Shown here in pieces: positions 57,901-64,000 of a DNA stretch of 64,000 nucleotides. The translations under genes were made by a program, and so were the position numbers. Position 1 is the first letter of the stretch. Each line of letters starts with the position of its first letter. Location of the stretch: NCBI RefSeq assembly GCF_000237925.1, contig NW_017386021.1, forward strand, positions 620,001 to 684,000, in the 5' to 3' direction. The notes under the pieces were generated by a model, which ran no database searches, had not been told where the DNA came from, and was given only the letters and a program-made list of their open reading frames with translations. This DNA is from Schistosoma mansoni. Its lineage: Eukaryota > Platyhelminthes > Trematoda > Strigeidida > Schistosomatidae.

Positions 57901-60617
57901 CGTTTCCACTCCCGTGATTCTCATCTAGTTACGATCCCCTAACTAGGCTGGTATTGTAAGTAAGAAGTTCAGCTATATATATGAGCCATATTATGAAAAT
58001 GACTACTAACATTAATTGAAGTCTTTCGGAAAAAGTCTTAATAGTAAAACTTATTCTTGATGTCGGAAGCTAGTGATCAATTTGTGTAAACTTTATAAAG
58101 TGCTTTTGTCAGGACTATTCTTGCTCCCCAATATTATTTAATTTTGTCATAGATATGCTGGTAAAGAAAATAATGTTTTTGACCTTAAGTGTATTAATCT
58201 ACTAACTAGAGACTGGGCTAAGAATACATACATGACATACTTCCATTTAATGAAGACACTAAGAAAGTGTAGTAGTCCGAAACTTTTGAGTGGAAAGTTA
58301 AAAATGTTTTGGATGCCTTTCTTTAACGATATATGAAAACTGTTGCTTTAAAACTAGTCTCAAATAATTTCTATCCTGACCACTGAAAGTGAGGTAGTTG
58401 AATACGTTAACGACTTTGAAAGAGTATCAGTCCTCTACTGATTGCGGATTCGTGCCTAGACAACAAATAACGACTCTCATAAAGCTTAGATCAAACGGAT
58501 TTCGACAACAACGTAAATATTTGATTCCAATTATTGTATATTGTCCAAGTTAGCAAAACGATCAAAGAGAGTAAAAAAGGAGTTAAATGATAAACATAAA
58601 ACTTAAACACTAAGATTCCATATTATAATTACTCCTTACTTGAAAATATTCCATAGAAGCTTGATTGACCATATCAGAAGAAAGTTGAAATGTTTTCGGA
58701 ATACTGGCTACTTCATTGTTTAATGAAGATCTTCGCTGAAAACAGGAAAGAAAATCAAGAATTCAACTATACTGTTAATGCTTTGGCTGTCTTATTATAA
58801 TTCGAATTATAATCATAAATAACAAACTGAAAGTCGATTGGTACATGATGCGCACTTATTGTTCAGATATTTGAGAGTTTTCATGAACTGACCATTCGGT
58901 TGAATACACATTGTCGATAATATCAATGCAACTCTTTACAAGCCAGTCTGTCTAAAGCTAAGCTAAGAAGATTTCAGTAATAATACTGTAATTATTAAAC
59001 TTTACCAGTTATTTTTTGTTACAATTTACATATATAATGAAGCCAAACCAATTTAAACTTTAAAAAACAGACCAGATGAAGGCTATTTCTAGTTAGCGAA
59101 AGCGATTGACAACTTAATCCTTTTACTATGCACAGCTTAATGTGCTAAGCTTTGAAGCAGACGGTTCCCATAAAAGCTAGCGATCTTAATTGGCTGTTCG
59201 GAAAAAACTAAATTGTAACAAGGTGAGAGTCTGAGAATGACTGCTTTAATCACTTAATCGACGCGTTTTAAATCGGTGTGTTTCAAAATGCAGATAAGAA
59301 CACAAACTTCAAATTACTGGTTTATACATAGTTAAATTTTGCATGTAAATGCGAAATAAGAAAATCAACATTCAACACTATCTCGCGATGAATTATGAAT
59401 AACGTAAAATTTTGCATGAATTAAGCGCTGATGGTGTTATCCAGAACAACAACGAAAGTTTCACAGTTAAACAATGCAGCTGGAAGAATGTAACACTAAA
59501 AAAGCCCTTAATTTAGCTACAGTTCTTCGCAATCATTTGACAATCAGCAATAAATAGCATTATGACATAGTTTTTATGAATGATTCCGTTATTTTCTTAT
59601 ATTATTTCAGATTTATAGACGTTAGATCATTGTATGAGTGCTATCGATTAAAAAGAGAACTTCCTAAAGAAATATAAAACATGTTTGTACCATACATCCT
59701 TTCTAAATGACTTGAGTGTTTATAAGTTGTTTCTTTCTCCAAATTAGACTTGAATGCTTTTCCTTACATATTATTTTTAACAGTTCAGTAAACAATGAAT
59801 AATTATTGAACACTTAATACGAATAACAGACAAATGTTTGAAAATACTACAACTTTAATAATAAAAATATTACGATATATGACTAAATTATAACACAAAA
59901 TGTGAAAATGTAGAGATAAGAGAAAGAAATCAGTCATAAAAAACAATTGAAACCATGATGTTAAACATACAATCGACTCTAAGCGAAAATTTGGCATGTT
60001 CCTATACAACTTAGACCAATATTATGTCTGGATTTGACTATCCTTAGTTTTGTGATTACAAGTTATCTTTTACTAGGATGGTTGTGTTAAGGACCACAAA
60101 AATCCAACCATAGACAGATAAAAAGTTGGAAAATTTATGACAGAATACGTTTAAATCACACGTGTCTTCTACCTTTGGATGTCATGTTTCATACGGCAAA
60201 CTACATAAACATTTCATTATTAGTAACAATAACTATAGTTATTTCAAACTAACCGGGAATTTCATTTGGGATTAATAAATACCTTCCTTTCAACAAACAG
60301 CTGACAGGAGTGCGATTACTGAACACATGTGACTTATTTTATAACATACTAACTAAACAGGAGTTTCACAGATGAAATAACTTCTAGGCATATCTAACAT
60401 AATTTCTTATACCCACTTACCTATAGGGTAATTTAAAAATATACCCAATCACATGTATAATCGGGCTAAAATCGTTAATTCTTTTTCAAATTGGAATTTT
60501 GAAGACGATATCTACTCATAATCATTGAGTTCATAAAAAAGAAGTACATACACAAACAGGAATGGTTCAGTGAAGTTCTAAATGTAAAAAGTTTAAATAA
60601 ACTAAAAGAATGATCTG

Positions 60618-60675
<58 letters not shown>

Positions 60676-63600
60676 AAAATAGTCCACAAATTCAAACATA
60701 CGTCAAGGGAATGTGAATTCAATGGTTGATCGATGACCTTATTTGTCAAAGGTTGGTCTTTTGCCAACTTCATTTCTTCTAGTTGTAAGCATAAATTATT
60801 ATTTACCGCTTCTAATGTTTTATAACGTTGCTCTTCAGATAATAATGCTTGTTGTAATTCGCTTATACGAGAATGAAGTTCATTAATTTCAGATTTAGAT
60901 GTTTCCAGTTTGACAGTTAATCTATGAAATATTCGAAAAATACAGTGGAAAAAAAGATTAATGATATCATACGATTACTAATATTTTGTTTCGTAACTAA
61001 ACTATAACTAGGAATCAGTGAGACATTAAAACGGTGAGACAAATCCCAGAGTAGCAGAAATGGTAACAATATCAGGCATTGAGGTATTATTTTAAATGAC
61101 ATCCAATATAAGGGAATACTGAAATAAATGTGTAACTGTTTCGGGTGGTGTACTTAACATTTGCTACATCAATTTCGTACATGGTTTCCAGACTCCAACT
61201 AATCGATGGAACTTAAATAGTGAATAAATCCAGGGGTGGATATACAGCTGAAGATTTACTTTTTAAGATACCATAATGTGATAAGAATCTAGCGTTACTT
61301 ATGTGATTAGAAGCAAACTTGGAATTGTGTGAAATTTTATAAAGTACGTCAAAACTAACAACAATTTCTGCGCTTAACAAAAAAGTCAGAATACAGCCGT
61401 TTAGAATTAACAAGTTATCAATAAGGGTATATACAAGCTAAATGTGTTCAAAAGTACTTGACAGTTTCTTTGTAGGGAAGAAAGATGGACAATTATTAGC
61501 ATATTCTAACAATGGCTTCTGATCATTTCAATGAGTCAGTGGACAAATAGTCCGTCGTACGCAAAGTAACACCTGGTACACTGGTTATTGCCATAGCATA
61601 ACAAGCACAGAGAAACATGGACGTATCAATACAAGTGCAAGAGTAGTAGAAACAGCCAAATGATCAGCGACGGTAAAAAGAAACACTAGGTATATACAAA
61701 CTCAAAATGTAAGAGCTGAGATGAAGTGAATGCATCTGAGTCATTGGGATTCCGAGTCAAGTCACCCAGTCTCCAACCACTGGTTAAGATAATCCTGGGG
61801 AAGTGAACCAATGGTTGAAACCAGAGCGCCTAAATCACTGAGACAGGAGTTCCAAACATTTATCGATATAGCTTAGGATTATAGACAAATGTGATGTTTA
61901 AAAGCTATAACCTCAATGACCAATTTTCACTGAACATGATGAAACATTTGAAAGCTCTCATCTTTCTTCCGTTAGCTGATATCTTAAGGATTTAAAATCA
62001 ATTTTTATTACCTTGTAAGTATTCAAACATTCATATCGAAAGTCATAACTTTGAGAATAATTTACATCATAGAGTGTCTTTGAACCAAAGGATTGTACAA
62101 AATAATAAAGCACTCACTAACACTTTCATCGGGGGTTGAGAAACCACAGTCATGTTCACCTATGACTCCGTTAAGGATAGAACTCAAAATCCACTGGCCT
62201 GGACCTAAACACACATCTTTAAACCAATGAGTTGTAATTCATTGTTCAACGTTTCCAACTTCAGACGACTGAACATGTTGGACGGTTATTATGTTTGATA
62301 ACTGTTTTATGTATGAACTTTACAAGCGTTAGATGAAACTTGTTAAATGTTTAAAACACTCTCGATTTTCTTAAGCTTATTCATTCCTTTATCTAGTATC
62401 GATTTACTTATCTTCATTCAGTTTAAAAGAAAGTAATAAATTTGACATTTTTGATTGTTCAAATTTGGGAAAAACACAGTAAACCAATACGTAATTGAAA
62501 TTCGTTTTAAAAAAAAACTATATGCTTACTCTTGTATATCGAACATGATACCCTGTGATTTCTCTTCCTCTGCCGTAAATGTTTTCTGCAAATCAATGTA
62601 TTTCTGCTTTAAAGAATTCAATTCTAATCTAGCTACTGCTAAATTATCCTCTGTTATTTGAAGCTGACTTCGCCATGATTCTTCAGACGTTTGAGCACTA
62701 TCGGCTGTAAGTTTATATTCAGCTAAATATGAGAAAAAATTGGAACGAACCAATAAATAATATTCGATGATGAATTTTATTGCACAAGTTAGTGCAAATT
62801 TTAGGACACTATATTTTTTTTTCTTAAATGAATCAAGAATTAAATTACATCTTGTTGTGCAAAGAGATAAAAAATGATAGTTTGAAAAGGAAAATCTTAC
62901 TTGAATGCAGTGATTTTAATATCAAGTATAACTTTTTAGACACTTTTTACTATGGATTATGACTTGATGAATAAAAGATAGACTAGGGGGGAATGAAAAT
63001 GAGTCAAGACAATACTGCTCGATTGATCATATAAAATGATAAGATGTGATTCAGTGATACACCTTCATGAGGTCAAAACATGAATCAAGTCTCCGAACGA
63101 ACTGAAATAAAAGACAAGATTACGAACCAGAAGAATAGGTTTTCATCTAGTGAAATAACCAAGTGGTCTGAAGGTTGAATTCTCGCTTCGAGATCTGAAG
63201 ATCGTGTTTTCCACTCCTGTTGAGGTAGAAAAACGGGTACTGTTGAGGAGTACTGTACTAAGACGAAACAGCTGTCCGGTACTTTTTTGATTTTCAACGA
63301 ACGTCAACTAATAACATTCTGTGATTCAAACCACACAACTCAACAGTCTCCACCATCCCCCAATACTTATATCAGCTTTGTAAGTTACTACTAGAAATTC
63401 ACCTAACAGATAGATTTAATTTTTGCCCAGAATATCACTCTTCCTACTTTTAATAAATAACGAACATAACAAAATTCATTCCACGGATCACTCACAAACA
63501 ATAGAGCATATCATGAAAAAAGTGACCTCCGAAATGAAAGTGCTCAATACAATTAGTTCATAATGGATATCTGGATATCGTGTTCAAATTTTTAAACGAA

Positions 63601-64000
63601 AGTGATTATCTATTTCTTACAACCAAGTAAAACTTACAACAATGTAGGTGCAAAATCCATTCAATTCAAGATAGTTAAAGTGTGTCCTTGAAAGTTTGCT
63701 AGTAAGGTTTTACACTTATCATAGATTCATATTTGACATAAAAGTTGAGCTTGCAGTAAACGAAATAGAATAAAAATAATTATCATACTTTTTTCTTTAA
63801 AAAGATAGAATTACGACAGTTATGAGACGATAACCACTAAATATTAATCACTGTGTTATCCTTTTGTCTAACTTAGGTATTACGGTCATCAAATTGAGTA
63901 GCTCGCGATAATTGTGAACTGCATACTTTTGAAAAATAATAATAGGTATAATTTCAGAATTAAATAGTGTCAGTACTCACTAGCAAGGCTCATTTTAAAA
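54929..64000 (-). CDS. TMF1-like golgin (TATA element modulatory factor), 3' half of gene
   Basis: Six exons join in phase: 64000-63981 (cut by the window edge), 62722-62530, 60921-60702, 58735-58640, 56350-55982 and 54955-54929. The product, about 307 visible residues, is a coiled-coil protein. It ends with the TMF C-terminal domain: SHLHLREGECAHLKREIEQL, then QQRYETLLILCGKLTEENN, LKLDLADVKEMYRAQ and IDMLLKSQ. Human TMF1 has the same order (LKLREGEITHL, LDQRYNTILQMYGEKAEEA, LRLDLEDVKNMYKTQIDELLRQ). TMF1 is a Golgi tether that binds Rab6 and was first found as a TATA-element binder; the role here is by homology. A polar, acidic insert of roughly 35 residues (DHDIGDVIDDNDPT) sits between the two conserved blocks. 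Confidence 0.9.
55400..55535 (-). repeat. tRNA-derived SINE-like fragment, second family
   Basis: On the minus strand: agtggttacccctcagactg (A-box region) and gggttctgattcctcaggg (B-box region), about 30-40 bases apart as in tRNA-type promoters. The body following differs from the Sm-alpha-like copies. It lies in the last TMF intron. Confidence 0.45.
55655..55855 (-). other. Unidentified 66-codon open frame, last TMF intron
   Basis: Open frame without ATG on the minus strand: TQNTLRKNFGTLVDFPEEYF, ETLQQKLISFGDSLWKTVFE, LGVLLVWAARPGVSGIPMEL and stop. Composition is protein-like and richer in G+C than the surrounding intron. No acceptor or family could be assigned. It may be a transposon remnant. 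Confidence 0.3.
55982..56350 (-). CDS. TMF1-like gene, conserved C-terminal domain exon
   Basis: 123 codons, phase 0 at both ends, acceptor gttttatag, donor GTAAGT. It carries most of the TMF TATA-binding/Rab6-type domain, from SHLHLREGECAHL to VKEMYRAQ. Confidence 0.92.
56435..56575 (+). repeat. Sm-alpha-like SINE, 3' part
   Basis: It has tatgctaggacgaaattgcc, acagtggttctaagttttca, atggtggcctaatttagctc and gattcatgatttcaataaaa. Confidence 0.6.
56900..57050 (-). repeat. tRNA-derived SINE head
   Basis: On the minus strand: cttagtggttaaggcattcg (A box) and caggctcgaatatcactcc (B box). It is in a TMF intron, on the gene strand. Confidence 0.5.
58640..58735 (-). CDS. TMF1-like gene, linker exon
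   Basis: 32 codons, phase 0 at both ends, acceptor tgttttcag, donor GTAAGG. It encodes RRSSLNNEVASIPKTFQLSS and ends NQASMEYFQ, corresponding to the Ser-rich segment before IIENLQSQLKLREGE in human TMF1. Confidence 0.88.
60622..60672. repeat. (AT)n microsatellite
   Basis: 51 bases of perfect AT dinucleotide repeat. It starts about 30 bases past the splice donor of the TMF exon at 60702. Confidence 0.95.
60702..60921 (-). CDS. TMF1-like gene, coiled-coil exon
   Basis: 220 nt between acceptor atttcatag and donor GTATGT. It encodes LTVKLETSKSEINELHSRI, ELQQALLSEEQRYKTLEAV and LQLEEMKLAKDQPLTNK, ending SHSLD in phase 0. Confidence 0.88.
61690..61800 (-). mobile_element. RTE-like LINE tail fragment (family B)
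   Basis: Plus-strand words agtcacccagtctccaacca and ctggttaagataatcc match the reverse complement of the LETLGDMAQ coding end seen at 3940-3975. It is a short, old piece in a TMF intron; the outer edge may extend left to about 61560. Confidence 0.5.
62530..62722 (-). CDS. TMF1-like gene, coiled-coil exon
   Basis: 193 nt between acceptor atatttag and donor GTAAGC. It encodes EYKLTADSAQTSEESWRSQL, LAVARLELNSLKQKYIDLQK and TFTAEEEKSQGIMFDIQ, a heptad-rich helix. It ends with two bases of a split Glu. Confidence 0.88.
63155..63345 (+). repeat. Sm-alpha-like SINE, full-length but diverged
   Basis: Head: accaagtggtctgaaggttg. Body: actgttgaggagtactgtac, taagacgaaacagctgtccg, attctgtgattcaaaccaca and a caacagtc end. 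It is in a TMF intron, opposite strand. Confidence 0.6.
63981..64000 (-). CDS. TMF1-like gene, exon cut by window edge
   Basis: The last 20 bases of an exon (reading FKMSLA plus one base) before donor GTGAGT at 63980-63975. The one-base overhang joins to CT of the next exon to make Thr. Confidence 0.65.

Noticed and set aside
60475-60773. Minus frames rich in Ile-Tyr repeats
   Set aside because: Translation of the AT microsatellite through the splice donor of a TMF exon.
1-64000. CRISPR array, operon or bacterial-type defence system
   Set aside because: No regularly spaced repeats or gene clusters; spliced eukaryotic genes and LINE/SINE repeats account for the coding signals.

Overview
The window looks like genomic DNA from a parasitic flatworm, most likely a blood fluke (Schistosoma or a close relative). 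The grounds are AT-rich sequence, sparse small exons separated by kilobase introns, and a repeat set typical of schistosomes: RTE-type LINEs, a CR1-type LINE, Penelope-like elements with GIY-YIG endonuclease tails, many tRNA-derived Sm-alpha-like SINE copies, and short-LTR fossils. The genus is an inference from repeat style and protein similarity recalled from memory; no search was run.

Three host genes can be supported by joining exons at matching splice phases. (1) A small-Maf-like bZIP gene on the + strand (exons 1639-1860 and 4747-5271, 248 residues), whose single visible intron holds an RTE-like LINE. (2) A stomatin-like gene of the STOML1/UNC-24 type on the - strand, eight visible coding exons from 39394 down to 19029. 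It has a membrane hairpin, a stomatin/PHB domain and a C-terminal SCP2-like domain, 566 residues visible, with the 5' end not found. (3) The 3' half of a TMF1-like golgin gene on the - strand, six visible exons from the right edge (64000) down to a 9-codon last exon at 54955-54929.

Layout. 1-5500: possible end of an upstream gene, then the Maf gene. 5.5-19 kb: intergenic repeats, including a nested LINE pair (6.0-7.5 kb), a near full-length RTE LINE with an 11-bp target-site duplication (11845-15036), SINEs, and a Penelope-like element bounded by inverted arms (17.5-18.3 kb). 19-39.4 kb: the stomatin-like gene, whose introns carry SINEs, a second Penelope tail, a 5'-truncated RTE LINE (31.9-33.8 kb), a solo LTR (38.1-38.4 kb) and a LINE tail next to an exon. 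40-46 kb: decayed LINE fragments and a CR1 LINE with a PHD-like ORF1, itself interrupted by another LINE. 46-54.9 kb: mostly unassigned DNA plus a compact gag-only LTR fossil (49920-52038) that landed inside an internally deleted RTE copy. 54.9-64 kb: the TMF1-like gene, with a long AT microsatellite just inside one intron.

I see no operon, CRISPR array, rRNA or bona fide tRNA. The most notable host observations are loss of the bZIP signature arginine in the Maf-like protein, the stomatin-SCP2 gene recovered from micro-scale exons, and the 9-codon terminal exon of the golgin gene. No obviously new multi-gene system was found; the novelty lies in these gene details and in the nested repeat architecture.
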